In this document: positions 36,078 through 44,762 of the stretch, piece after piece
Numbering within the stretch: the stretch's first letter is position 1
Layout: each line of letters begins with the position of its first letter
Assembly: GCF_000425205.1 (NCBI RefSeq)
Contig: NZ_AULI01000014.1
Location: forward strand, 1 to 64,000
DNA length: 64,000 nt
Reading direction: 5' to 3'
Source of the DNA: Pontibacillus halophilus JSM 076056 = DSM 19796
Lineage (GTDB): Bacteria; Bacillota; Bacilli; Bacillales; BH030062
The notes under the pieces: model-generated
What the model was told of the DNA's origin: nothing
Database searches by the model: none
The model's input: the letters and a program-made list of their open reading frames with translations, nothing else
Position numbers and translations under genes: made by a program

Positions 36078-36108
36078 AGAGCGGCTAGAGCCGCTCTACT
36101 TTTTTTTA
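36078..36108 (+). terminator. Terminator of the LLM oxidoreductase gene
   Basis: AGAGCGGCT / AGCCGCTCT, 9-bp stem with two-base loop, then ACTTTTTTTT. Confidence 0.85.
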
Positions 36109-36146
36109 GATAAAGGGATTACAAAGATGAACAAGGAGTGAAGGAT

Positions 36147-36791
36147 ATGAAGATTGATCATGTTGTACGGTTTCACCCAGCTCCAGAACGTGCAAACTTA
36201 GACCATCCTACCTTACAAATTGCGAATGGTGGTCATCACCCTTCATGGGGGACGTACAATTCACTTGCCCATTTTCAGAATGATGCCTATATGGAGTGGC
36301 TCGGAATTAACGACCCAGAACTTGCGAAAGAGTGTAAGAATCCTCTAATTCAAGAAACATACGAGGCTTCTAAAAGAAAAGAAGCGTACACGTTCCAACT
36401 TGCCCTTCAAACATCTTCCATCACAGATCACATCCACCATTGGAACGTAGCTGGCATTCCATTTAAGGGCCCATTTGACGGGAGCCGCAAGACCACAAAC
36501 GGGGAAATCATTCAATGGTCGATGGCATTTCCTTGTAGCGAAGAGGTATTTCTTCCCTTCTTCATAGAGTGGAAACATACGACTGCTCCTGATCCTACAC
36601 ATGTAAACAAACGCCCGCTCTCCCCTATTCAAATTGTACTTCCAAATCTTGATCAAACGTTTGATCAGTGGTCTAAACTCTCTCCATATATGAGTTTGAC
36701 CCGCTCACATGACTCCTTTCATTGCACCCTTCTGAATGGAAGCTTGCATGTTTCTAGAAGAAATGAATTCGCTATCCACGTCCCTTTCTAA
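36147..36791 (+). CDS. VOC family protein, glyoxalase_3-like
   Basis: 214 aa from the ATG at 36147 (AAGGAG 8 bases upstream). IDHVVRFHPAP opening, GGHHPSWGTYNSLAHF and YMEWLGI early in the sequence fit the glyoxalase-like domain 3 group. Contains the third palindrome (36650-36667), encoding LDQTFDQ. Function unknown. Confidence 0.8.
   Translation: MKIDHVVRFHPAPERANLDHPTLQIANGGHHPSWGTYNSLAHFQNDAYMEWLGINDPELAKECKNPLIQETYEASKRKEAYTFQLALQTSSITDHIHHWNVAGIPFKGPFDGSRKTTNGEIIQWSMAFPCSEEVFLPFFIEWKHTTAPDPTHVNKRPLSPIQIVLPNLDQTFDQWSKLSPYMSLTRSHDSFHCTLLNGSLHVSRRNEFAIHVPF
36650..36667. repeat. Perfect 18-bp palindrome, copy 3 of 3
   Basis: TGATCAAAC followed by GTTTGATCA, inside the glyoxalase_3-like gene. 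Confidence 0.65.
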
Positions 36792-36822
36792 ATAAATCCT
36801 TTATATAGAGTCATCTTCCTCT

Positions 36823-36849
36823 TAATCCTCTTTCCCCTTTATCCGATAT
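36823..36849 (+). promoter_or_regulatory. sigma-D (flagellar/chemotaxis) promoter
   Basis: TAAT (36823-36826), a 15-bp spacer, TCCGATAT (36842-36849), matching the sigma-D consensus TAAA-N15-GCCGATAT in 10 of 12 positions. It lies about 45 bases upstream of the start of the lipoprotein-chemoreceptor operon. Confidence 0.8.
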
Positions 36850-36900
36850 AAAGAAGGGTACGTACATAGATGACAACACTTAAGACAAAGGGGATTTAAG

Positions 36901-37851
36901 ATGATGAAGCACGTATTACGCATCAGTTTCATGATGTTGCTCCTGTTCATCTCTGCTTGTTCAGCCAATGCTACAGATGAAAGCTCTGTGCCAAGCGTTG
37001 GACTGCTGACGACGGAGTCTGGACTAGGAGATGGATCATTTAGTGATTCTGCTCTACAGGGGTTGGAACGAGCAAGAGAGGAACTCGAGGTGACATTTGA
37101 TTACCGCGAACCACTAGATGGAGACTATGAAGCGAGTCTACGAGAATTAATTGAACGTGACCACGCGTTAATTATAGGCCTTGCCTATCAAACACAGCCG
37201 GCCATCGAGAAACTGGCCGAAGAATATCCTGACCAGCAATTTGCCATTATTGATAGTGTATCTGAACTTCCAAATGTATCCTCCATCACATTCAAAGAAA
37301 ACGAAGGAAGCTATTTAATAGGACTGATTGCAGGAATGCGTACGGAAACGAATGAGGTTGGCTTTATCGGTGGAGAAGACACCGAGGTGATTCAACGCTT
37401 TGAAACTGGATTTGTTAATGGCGTGAAAGACGCCAATAAAGAGGCAACCATTCAAACGACGTACACAGGATCCTTCGATGATGACCAACTGGGAGCTGAA
37501 GCAGCAAGAAAGATGATTGAGCAAGATGCTGACTTTCTGTTCCCTGTTGCTGGCTATACCGGACTAGGTGTACTCGAAGAAGCCCAGAAAAGCAATATCT
37601 ATGCATTTGGTGTGGATTCGGACCAATTCTTCCTCGCTGAGAAAGCCGTTGTTACGTCCATGTTGAAACGAATTGATAACGCAGTCTATGACTTGGCTAA
37701 ATCCGTTGCGGATAAAGAAAGCCTGACTGGAGACCATACAGTACTTGGATTGAAAGAGGATGGAGTTGGACTGGCTCCCATCCGTTTAATACAATTAACG
37801 AACGAAGAACAAGAGACGCTTGATGCCGCATTGAAAGAAGGGGAGGAATAA
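36901..37851 (+). CDS. BMP family substrate-binding lipoprotein
   Basis: 316 aa. Lipobox FISAC near residue 20. The mature part is a periplasmic-binding-protein fold of the basic membrane protein/PnrA group: VGLLTTESGLGDGSFSDSALQG (key GDGSFSDSA), IIGLAYQT, AIIDSV, GFIGGEDTEVIQRFETGF and FGVDSDQ. PnrA-type relatives bind purine nucleosides. No transporter subunits follow; instead the gene is 3 bases from a chemoreceptor gene and shares its sigma-D promoter, which points to a sensing role. Confidence 0.9.
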   Translation: MMKHVLRISFMMLLLFISACSANATDESSVPSVGLLTTESGLGDGSFSDSALQGLERAREELEVTFDYREPLDGDYEASLRELIERDHALIIGLAYQTQPAIEKLAEEYPDQQFAIIDSVSELPNVSSITFKENEGSYLIGLIAGMRTETNEVGFIGGEDTEVIQRFETGFVNGVKDANKEATIQTTYTGSFDDDQLGAEAARKMIEQDADFLFPVAGYTGLGVLEEAQKSNIYAFGVDSDQFFLAEKAVVTSMLKRIDNAVYDLAKSVADKESLTGDHTVLGLKEDGVGLAPIRLIQLTNEEQETLDAALKEGEE

Positions 37852-37854
37852 GCG

Positions 37855-39510
37855 ATGACAATTAGAAAACGAATTATTCTCTTATCCTCCATCCCACTCG
37901 TACTAAGTTTGGCGCTCATTGGTGTTATTGTCTTTCAGATGGTTGGCGTACAGCAAAGCAATACGAACAATGCCCAAATTCTAATGGATGTTGAAAGTCT
38001 AGAAGGGGACATGGTTTCCTCAAGGCAAGCGTTGATGAACTACGCTGTAAATCCTTCAGAAGCCAATCGCAGAGAAGCATCTAGTCTTCTTGAGAGTTTG
38101 TCAGAGGAAATGACTGCTGTAGGAGATAGCATCGTAACGAGCGATCAATTGTATTGGCATGAACGAATGTCTACGAAATTCGAGGAACTGAAGACGATTA
38201 CAAAGAACGCATTAAGCGCTGGACAGAACAACGAGGTGAAACGTCAAGCTGCCCGGACATCTGGACTCATGAATGACGTCATTATGCTGAAGGTTGCTTC
38301 ACAACAATGGTTTGACGGGAAGCAGAACGAGGCAAAGCAAGCAATTGGAGGTTTATTGGTCTTTACAGGGATTGCAAGTGTTGTCTTAATCGTGATCTCC
38401 ATCCTTGCATCTTGGAGGCTGAGTACGTCTATTGGCAGCCCATTGAAGCAGCTCTCGCACTATGCTGAAACGATCGCGAATGGAGATTTAACCGTTCAAG
38501 TTGATGTTAAGACTTCAACAAAGAACGAAATTGGGCAGCTAAGCGAAGCCTTCCGCATGATGGTGGATAACTTAAGAACAACGGTTATGGCCATCGAGAA
38601 GGTTGGAACGCAAGTACGCCAATTTAGCACAGATGTAACGAATGAGATGAACACATTAACAGAAAGTACGTCCCAAGTGGCTGTATCAACCGATGAGCTT
38701 GCTCAAGGTAGCCAATCGATTGCAAGTGACATTCAAGATGCGACTCAGCTCGTAAGTCAAATGAATGACCAGTTCACATCAAACCTCGACCGCTCTCAAC
38801 ACTCAAGGGAATCGAGTGAACATGCCCTTCAAAGTGTTCAATCGGGGCAGGTGCAAATACAAAAGCAGCGACAGCTAATGGAAGACAGCGTCGAGGCCAC
38901 AAGTGAGATTACTCATTCTGTTCAATCGTTTGTTCACTATACAGAAGACATCGTAAAGACTGCGCAAGTGGTGAATGACATTGCAAGTCAGACGAACTTG
39001 CTAGCATTAAACGCAGCGATTGAAGCCGCCCGCGCTGGTGAACAAGGAAAAGGGTTCGCGGTTGTAGCGGACGAAATTCGAAAGCTAGCCGACCAATCTA
39101 CATCGGCTACGAATCAAATCTTTACGATGGTCGATCAAATTAAATCAGGTATATTATCTATACAATCCATTTCGGAACAATCATCCGCACTCGTGTCTGA
39201 ACAGAACGAGACCTTAACGGATACAGAAGCCGTGTTTACAGAGATTAACGATAACGTTCACAACATCTTCTCCCATTTAAGTGACTTAGCCACTGGAATG
39301 GATGAATCAAGTACGATGAACAGTCAAGTTGCTTCTGCAATGGAGAATGTCAGCGCCGTCACAGAAGAAACCGCAGCTGGAACAGAAGAGATCTCCGCAT
39401 CAGCAGAAGAACAACAACGCTCGTTCCACCAAGTACAAGGACAGGTACAAGACCTTCAATCTATGATTCAAGATTTAGAGAAACAGCTCAACCAATTTAA
39501 ATTAACCTAA
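37855..39510 (+). CDS. Methyl-accepting chemotaxis protein
   Basis: 551 aa. TM1 about residues 7-30, extracellular four-helix-type domain to about 160, TM2 about 165-188, then HAMP (residues 190-242), methylation helices and the hairpin tip [37 protein letters not shown] (core [16 protein letters not shown]). The extracellular domain lacks an obvious Cache fold and is short enough to dock a binding lipoprotein. Cotranscribed with the BMP lipoprotein gene. Confidence 0.93.
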   Translation: MTIRKRIILLSSIPLVLSLALIGVIVFQMVGVQQSNTNNAQILMDVESLEGDMVSSRQALMNYAVNPSEANRREASSLLESLSEEMTAVGDSIVTSDQLYWHERMSTKFEELKTITKNALSAGQNNEVKRQAARTSGLMNDVIMLKVASQQWFDGKQNEAKQAIGGLLVFTGIASVVLIVISILASWRLSTSIGSPLKQLSHYAETIANGDLTVQVDVKTSTKNEIGQLSEAFRMMVDNLRTTVMAIEKVGTQVRQFSTDVTNEMNTLTESTSQVAVSTDELAQGSQSIASDIQDATQLVSQMNDQFTSNLDRSQHSRESSEHALQSVQSGQVQIQKQRQLMEDSVEATSEITHSVQSFVHYTEDIVKTAQVVNDIASQTNLLALNAAIEAARAGEQGKGFAVVADEIRKLADQSTSATNQIFTMVDQIKSGILSIQSISEQSSALVSEQNETLTDTEAVFTEINDNVHNIFSHLSDLATGMDESSTMNSQVASAMENVSAVTEETAAGTEEISASAEEQQRSFHQVQGQVQDLQSMIQDLEKQLNQFKLT

Positions 39511-39538
39511 CAACAAAGCCAGAGCTATGCTCTGGCTT

Positions 39539-39799
39539 TTACTTTATACGCGGACGTCTAGGGGGGAGAATCTCCAAGGCGCTGATATCTTCATCCACAC
39601 CCATCATCTTCTCTTCAATAAGTCGCTTCGCATCTACGAGTCCTTTATTGTAATAATAACGCCCAATCTCTTCATCAATCATAGCAAAGAACTGTTCTGT
39701 CCCGATTATTCCCAACTCTTCCCCGCGCTCTTGTTCGAAAAAACGCTGAATGATTGATTGAATATCGTTCTTCTCATCCATAGTCAGCTTTACAGTCAT
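39539..39799 (-). CDS. DUF2164 family protein
   Basis: 86 aa. The YYYNKGLVDAKRLIEEKM segment with following DEDISALE matches DUF2164. It overlaps the acetyltransferase gene by 26 bases. Function unknown. Confidence 0.75.
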   Translation of the reverse strand: MTVKLTMDEKNDIQSIIQRFFEQERGEELGIIGTEQFFAMIDEEIGRYYYNKGLVDAKRLIEEKMMGVDEDISALEILPPRRPRIK

Positions 39800-40262
39800 C
39801 TTCCTTCTCTCCTCGTAACTCTTTGCGCATCATAATGGAACCTTCTTTCATGAGACCTGATGCGTTCTCTTCTGTTTCATCGATACGTGTGAAGCCAAGT
39901 TTCTCGTGATACTGAATCGAGCCTTCATTCGATGCAAGTGTTGTGCAGTGTACTTCCTTGCACCCTTTCTCATACACGGCTTGAAAGAAACGTTTGTAGA
40001 GACTTGAGGCAAGTCCTTGCCTACGATAGCGTGGGTCGATTCCGATTAAGTAGAGGTAAGCATAAGTTGGGGTAGACCTGGAAGGGAAACCTATAAGAAA
40101 CCCGATTACTTCGTGGTTGTCCTGAATAACGTAACTGCTATCCCGAAATTGGTAGAAGAAAAATCGCGGTAAAACAGAATGCATCTCTTCACCGCCCCAC
40201 CACTCATTCATCTTGTCCACTACAATCTCATAGTCTTCACTTTGTACATTTCTAGTAAACAT
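39774..40262 (-). CDS. GNAT family N-acetyltransferase
   Basis: 162 aa from the ATG at 40262 (GGAGGG upstream). Acetyl-CoA-binding motif A: IGIDPRYRRQGLASSLYKRF, followed by CTTLASNEGSIQYHEKLGF (motif B). Substrate unknown. Confidence 0.88.
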   Translation of the reverse strand: MFTRNVQSEDYEIVVDKMNEWWGGEEMHSVLPRFFFYQFRDSSYVIQDNHEVIGFLIGFPSRSTPTYAYLYLIGIDPRYRRQGLASSLYKRFFQAVYEKGCKEVHCTTLASNEGSIQYHEKLGFTRIDETEENASGLMKEGSIMMRKELRGEKEDDCKADYG

Positions 40263-40320
40263 TCCCAACCCTCCCTTTTGTATACTGTAGCATACATTAA
40301 GGGTCTTGTTGCATATCTGT

Positions 40321-40929
40321 CTATGCTTTCTCTCCACGAGATGCTACCACGCACGTCACATTTGTCGGCTCGTCATCCTTCAGATAAATGGAAATCCCGT
40401 TGTAACCCGCTTGAGTTAAGAGTGAATGAATTTGTTCCCCTAAATTGTGCGACGTCTCATCTGTTGCGCCCTTTTCATGGGGTTGAACGGTAATGGCAAT
40501 TCTTCCATTAGGCGCTAGACGCTGCCGTATTTGTGTTAGCGTCTTCACAGGATTCTTCCAATACGTAATATTATTAATGGCAAGCACCTTATCAAAGGTG
40601 CCCTCCAGCTGACAGACAAGTCCCGCCTCTCCTTCGTAGAGCTCAACTCGCCCTTCGTGCAAGTATTGACGGTTACGCTTTGAGGCTTGGTCAACCATAT
40701 CTCCTGATGGGTCAATTCCCGTGACATTTACCTCACGCTGCTGTTCACATAAATGTTGGATACAATAACCAGGTCCGAAGCCAATCTCCAGTACACGATC
40801 ATCTTCTTTAATATCTAGAAACGAAGACGTCCATTCATTAATGGCTGCATTCTCTTTATACATAAAGGTCCCAGCTAGTTTACCGATTAACCCTTTAGGC
40901 TTTGAAAACTGGGAAAATAGGAATCCCAT
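40321..40929 (-). CDS. Class I SAM-dependent methyltransferase
   Basis: 202 aa from the ATG at 40929 (AAAAAGGAG). Motif I VLEIGFGPGYCIQHL near residue 47, GIDPSGDMVDQA, and KVLAINNITYW. UbiE/Coq5-like small-molecule methyltransferase; substrate not deducible. Confidence 0.87.
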   Translation of the reverse strand: MGFLFSQFSKPKGLIGKLAGTFMYKENAAINEWTSSFLDIKEDDRVLEIGFGPGYCIQHLCEQQREVNVTGIDPSGDMVDQASKRNRQYLHEGRVELYEGEAGLVCQLEGTFDKVLAINNITYWKNPVKTLTQIRQRLAPNGRIAITVQPHEKGATDETSHNLGEQIHSLLTQAGYNGISIYLKDDEPTNVTCVVASRGEKA

Positions 40930-41056
40930 CGATGACACTCCTTTTTTACTTTTTGTATACCCTCTTGGTTTCAATTTATACACGTGAACTTTCGGTCATA
41001 AAGTACATTTGTGTAACATGTATTGAAGTAACTAGCCATTTCTGGAGGTGGAGAAG

Positions 41057-41725
41057 ATGTATAGAGGTTCCATTCCTCAAGCTTCAATGCGCGCTACATC
41101 CGACCGGACTTTATTTGTTAGTGGATCAGGTATCGTACAAGCTGAGCCCGACCTCGCTAACATTCAACTTGGTGTGGTTACACAAGACCAAGAGCTCACA
41201 ACCGCCCAACAGCAAAACGGGCAACGAATGAACGACGTCATGGCTGCCCTCACCAAGCTTGGTATTGATGCGGAGGATATTCAAACGGTAGATTATACGA
41301 TTTACCCTCAATACGATTATATTGATGGGAAGCAGGAATTCAGCGGCTATCAAGTGACTCACACTATATCCGTTACGATTAAACAACTGGACCAGACTGG
41401 ACTTGTGATTGATACAGGGGTGGCCAATGGCGCGAATCGAGTTTCCAACATCCAATTTACCCTACAGGACCCCGAACTCTATTATGAACAAGCCTTAACT
41501 GCGGCTTTGAAGGACGCTATTCAAAAGGCTAACCTGATTAGTAGTGAGCTTCAGCTCCAGCTGGACCCTGTCCCAACAAAGATTGTGGAACGAACTCAAT
41601 CCACTCCCGCTCCCTACCAAACCCTTACGAAAGCAGAAGCAGCCGCACCACCAAGTACATCGATTGAACCAGGTCAACTTCAAATCACCGCGAATGTGGA
41701 TACCACATTTCAGTATTTGGCTTAG
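41057..41725 (+). CDS. SIMPL domain (DUF541) protein
   Basis: 222 aa from the ATG at 41057 (GGAGG 8 bases upstream). VSGSGIVQAEPDLANIQLGV opening and DIQTVDYTIYPQYDY are hallmark features of DUF541/BP26-type proteins. No signal peptide is visible, so it is probably cytosolic. BP26-like proteins form ring oligomers and are linked to oxidative stress resistance in some bacteria. Confidence 0.88.
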   Translation: MYRGSIPQASMRATSDRTLFVSGSGIVQAEPDLANIQLGVVTQDQELTTAQQQNGQRMNDVMAALTKLGIDAEDIQTVDYTIYPQYDYIDGKQEFSGYQVTHTISVTIKQLDQTGLVIDTGVANGANRVSNIQFTLQDPELYYEQALTAALKDAIQKANLISSELQLQLDPVPTKIVERTQSTPAPYQTLTKAEAAAPPSTSIEPGQLQITANVDTTFQYLA

Positions 41726-41728
41726 CGA

Positions 41729-41757
41729 TGAAACCTTCTCATGTTATCAGCCGTATA
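41729..41757 (+). promoter_or_regulatory. sigma-W-type (ECF) promoter of the BI-1 gene
   Basis: TGAAAC (41729-41734), a 17-bp spacer, CGTATA (41752-41757), both consensus for sigma-W. Start codon is 42 bases downstream. Confidence 0.7.
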
Positions 41758-41798
41758 CAGGAGGACATCTAGATAGATTGATTAAAGGAGATTGAATC

Positions 41799-42431
41799 AT
41801 GAACAACACGAACCAACAATTACTCGGAAAAGTACTCAGTACCTTCACGCTTTCCCTCGCATTTGCGTGTATCGGTTTATGGGTTGGACAATACGTGCCA
41901 CCAGCACTCTTCCTTCCACTTGTCATACTTGAATTTGCGATGCTGCTTTTTGCTTTCTTTCTAAGAAAGGCTAAGAAAGTCGGCTACTTCTTCCTCTATT
42001 TGTTCACGAGTATATCTGGGATGACCATGTATCCTGCTATCTCGTTCTACATTAGTTCCATAGGTGCAACTACCGTGCTCATCATACTTGGTGTAACGAC
42101 ATTGATTTTTATCGCACTGTCCTTGTATGCATGGACAACAAAACGCGATCTAAGCTTTCTTGGAGGCATCTTGTTTAGCGCCTTACTTGCCCTGTTGTTG
42201 GTATGGCTTCTCCACGTTATCTTTGACTTTGGAAGTAGTGCGGTATTAGTCATCACCATCATTAGTATTATTCTGTTCTCTGGCTTTATCATTTATGACA
42301 TTAACCAGATCAAACACCGTTCATTTACGAAAGAAGACGTACCGTTACTAGCCCTGAATCTTTATATCAACTTCATTAATCTGTTCTTAGACTTGCTTCG
42401 CCTTGTGAATATCTTTAAGAATAATGACTAA
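41799..42431 (+). CDS. Bax inhibitor-1 (BI-1/YccA/YetJ) family membrane protein
   Basis: 210 aa, seven predicted transmembrane helices. The C-terminal FIIYDINQI and LALNLYINFINLFLDLLRL are the family signature, with the pH-sensing aspartate region conserved. B. subtilis YetJ is a pH-regulated calcium leak channel. RBS AAAGGAG. The sigma-W-type promoter upstream suggests envelope-stress expression. Confidence 0.9.
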   Translation: MNNTNQQLLGKVLSTFTLSLAFACIGLWVGQYVPPALFLPLVILEFAMLLFAFFLRKAKKVGYFFLYLFTSISGMTMYPAISFYISSIGATTVLIILGVTTLIFIALSLYAWTTKRDLSFLGGILFSALLALLLVWLLHVIFDFGSSAVLVITIISIILFSGFIIYDINQIKHRSFTKEDVPLLALNLYINFINLFLDLLRLVNIFKNND

Positions 42432-42491
42432 TTGCAAGTAAGGACTAGGGGTTAGTTGTAGAACAGCAGCCTAGATTACTATACCTACGAC

Positions 42492-42524
42492 AAAAAAAGC
42501 TACCTTATAGGTAGCTTTTTCTTT
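42492..42524 (+). terminator. Terminator of the BI-1 gene
   Basis: AAAAGCTACC / GGTAGCTTTTT with loop TTATA, followed by CTTT. Confidence 0.85.
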
Positions 42525-42567
42525 AGGTCGAAAAGACTGTGTGCTTAAACAGCTCAGAGTTCGGTTT

Positions 42568-43329
42568 TCATAAGTTATGAGATGCGTATTCCTTCATGGC
42601 TTGTCGCAAGTATTCAGCCAAGTGCGGGTGAACGCGGTCATAGTTTCTCTTGAAGTCTGGGTGGGTGACGTATAACTCTCCTAACCCTTCATAAACTTCC
42701 TTCGTTGGGGTGTAGAAGGCATTAATCCAGTTGTAGTGCTCTACTACAAGCTGTTGGGCTCTCTTCCCCTCTGGCGCTTCCCCTTCTTCAATAAGCTCGG
42801 CGAAGCGTCGATTTAATTCTTTATTCTTTTCCTTCATTTCATCAAACTCTTCTTTCTTCCAAGACTTGATGTTATTCCAAGATTCCTTAATCAATCCTTC
42901 TGCATCCGGGCCATATTCCTTGATTAGTTCACGTTCATACTCCTGTTGTTGTTCCTTTTGGAAACCGTCGAACATTTCTTTCGGGTTCATCATCCATTCT
43001 CCCTTCTTCGCTTCAATCGTTCGGTCGATTGTATCAACCAGTTGCTGAAGACGTTCTGCTTTCTGAACGAGGTGCTTGCGATGGGTTTTCAATGCTTGAA
43101 TGACATGGAAATCCTGCTCTTGGAGCAGCTCACGAATTGTCTCAAGGTTCATGCCTAATTCCCGAAAGAATAAGACCTGCTGCAACAACTCCAGCTCCCG
43201 CTCCTCATAATAACGGTATCCATTTTCTCCCTTGTACGCAGGCATTAGCAATCCAATCTCGTCGTAATAATGCAACGTTCTAACGCTCACCCCAGATAAC
43301 CCTGCAACTTCTTTCACGGTATATGCCAT
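42568..43329 (-). CDS. MerR family regulator with TipAS drug-binding domain (Mta/TipA type)
   Basis: 253 aa from the ATG at 43329 (TAGGAGG). Residues 1-70: MerR helix-turn-helix (YTVKEVAGLSGVSVRTLHYYDEIGLL). A long coiled coil follows (about 75-120), then a TipAS domain (residues 130-253, PDAEGLIKESWNNIKSW and YNWINAFYTPTKEVYEGL). Such regulators bind hydrophobic or thiopeptide drugs and activate efflux and their own genes. The promoter has the long spacer typical of MerR control. Confidence 0.92.
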   Translation of the reverse strand: MAYTVKEVAGLSGVSVRTLHYYDEIGLLMPAYKGENGYRYYEERELELLQQVLFFRELGMNLETIRELLQEQDFHVIQALKTHRKHLVQKAERLQQLVDTIDRTIEAKKGEWMMNPKEMFDGFQKEQQQEYERELIKEYGPDAEGLIKESWNNIKSWKKEEFDEMKEKNKELNRRFAELIEEGEAPEGKRAQQLVVEHYNWINAFYTPTKEVYEGLGELYVTHPDFKRNYDRVHPHLAEYLRQAMKEYASHNL

Positions 43330-43349
43330 CGAATCACCTCCTATAAATG

Positions 43350-43380
43350 AATGTAAGGGATAACGGAACGTGAGGGTCAA
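43350..43380 (-). promoter_or_regulatory. MerR-type 19-bp-spacer promoter of the TipAS regulator
   Basis: Minus-strand TTGACC (43380-43375), a 19-bp spacer with the dyad core CACG-TTC-CGTT, and TACATT (43355-43350). The over-long spacer and CTCACGT sequence resemble known mta/tipA promoters, implying autoactivation. Confidence 0.7.
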
Positions 43381-43459
43381 TTACCTTTTTAGGAATGGTT
43401 TCGTAAACGATTCATAAGTTCTTTCAAAAACCGTTAATGTTACACTAAATATACAGCTG

Positions 43460-43475
43460 TGTAACGTAGCTTACA
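43460..43475. promoter_or_regulatory. Crp/Fnr-type operator, site 1 (ynjB operon)
   Basis: Perfect dyad TGTAA-CGTAGC-TTACA. Its centre (43467.5) is 30.5 bp upstream of the first base of TATAAT (43498-43503), giving a centre near -42.5, the class II activator position. The -35 hexamer at 17 bp spacing is AGTAAA, so the promoter should need an activator. GTTACAC/GTGTAAC (43439-43465) adds a wider overlapping dyad. Confidence 0.7.
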
Positions 43476-43497
43476 GTAAATAGGTATAGAATATTTA

Positions 43498-43503
43498 TAT
43501 AAT
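43498..43503 (+). promoter_or_regulatory. -10 box of the YnjBCD-type operon
   Basis: Consensus TATAAT, 26 bases upstream of the start codon of the substrate-binding protein gene, without a recognisable -35. Confidence 0.55.
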
Positions 43504-43529
43504 GAGACTATCATGTTGGAGGTCAAGAA

Positions 43530-44762
43530 ATGAAAAAGAGTTGGGTATGGATATTCATTGTTCTTATCCTTGCAGCCTGTGGTTCAGGTAATGAAAATGA
43601 GGGAAACTTGGACCTTTCAGAAACAAACTTTGAAGACATATCAGCACAAGCAGCTGGTACGACCGTAGATCTCCATATGTGGGGTGGAGATGAAGGGATT
43701 AACCAGTATATCGATGAATGGGTAGCTCCTAAGCTAGAAGAAGAACACAATATAACGTTGAAACGAACACCAGTAGATACGAAGGACATCCTGTCAAAGT
43801 TGTACAATGAGAAACTTGCCAACAAAGAGGATGGAACCGTTGATGTCATTTGGCTCAACGGAGAGAACTTTAAAAATGCAAAAGAAAATGAATTGCTCTA
43901 TGGACCCTTTACAGACCATCTTCCAGCATACCAATCCTATTATGATACGGATTCTCTTTCGTATAACAATGACTTTGGAACAAGCGTTGATGGGCTTGAA
44001 GCCCCTTGGGGCAAAGTTCAATTCACCTTTCTGTACGACACAGAGAAAGTTGACAGCCCTCCGCAATCCTTTGAGGAGTTAAAACAATGGATTCATGAGA
44101 ATCCGGGTAAATTCACTTACCCAAACCCAGATGATTTCTCGGGTAATGCCTTTGTTCGTCATCTTCTTTATCAAGCAAGTGACTCAACCGAGTCCCTCGT
44201 TCAAGAACCTTACTCTGACGAAAAAGCAGATGCACTAGGCAAAGAAGTGTGGACTTATTTAAAGGAGATTAAATCAGACTTATGGCGTAATGGGGAGCAC
44301 TATCCCTCTTCCTTAACCGAACTCGACCGCTTGTATAGTCAAGGCGATGTGTGGATGACCATGGGGTATAACGAAGCGCGCTCTGAACACCTCATTGACC
44401 AAGGTGTCTTCCCAGAGAGTACGAAATCTTTCATTATGGAACCGGGTTCACTTGGGAACACTCATTTCCTTGCAATTCCGTTTAATAGCGGGAACAAAGC
44501 CGGAGCAATTACGTCGATTAACTATTTACTTAGTCCTGAAGCGCAATATGTGAAGCTTCAACCGAAATACTGGGGAGACAATACCCCAATCAGTACTGAT
44601 AACTTACCTAAAGAACAACGTGAGAAATTTGAATCCTTAGACCGCGGAGCTAGTGTATTACCTGCAAGGGAACTTGAGGATCGCTTTCTACCAGAGGTCG
44701 ATTCTCAGTATGTAGATTGGATAAAGGAGAACTGGCAGAATGAGATTTTCAAGACAGATTAA
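43530..44762 (+). CDS. YnjB-type ABC transporter substrate-binding lipoprotein
   Basis: 410 aa. Lipobox ILAAC near residue 15. Family 1 extracellular solute-binding fold: VDLHMWGGDEGINQYIDEWVA, DVIWLNGENF, LEAPWGKVQFTFLYDTEKV and INYLLSPEAQ. This fits E. coli YnjB, of unknown substrate, related to binders of thiamine, spermidine and iron. First gene of a seven-gene operon; RBS TTGGAGG. Confidence 0.85.
   Translation: MKKSWVWIFIVLILAACGSGNENEGNLDLSETNFEDISAQAAGTTVDLHMWGGDEGINQYIDEWVAPKLEEEHNITLKRTPVDTKDILSKLYNEKLANKEDGTVDVIWLNGENFKNAKENELLYGPFTDHLPAYQSYYDTDSLSYNNDFGTSVDGLEAPWGKVQFTFLYDTEKVDSPPQSFEELKQWIHENPGKFTYPNPDDFSGNAFVRHLLYQASDSTESLVQEPYSDEKADALGKEVWTYLKEIKSDLWRNGEHYPSSLTELDRLYSQGDVWMTMGYNEARSEHLIDQGVFPESTKSFIMEPGSLGNTHFLAIPFNSGNKAGAITSINYLLSPEAQYVKLQPKYWGDNTPISTDNLPKEQREKFESLDRGASVLPARELEDRFLPEVDSQYVDWIKENWQNEIFKTD

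Noticed and set aside
41012-41027. Possible third Crp/Fnr-type site TGTAA-CATGTA-TTGAA upstream of the SIMPL gene
   Set aside because: The right half-site has two mismatches to TTACA and there is no -10 box at the 30.5-bp distance.
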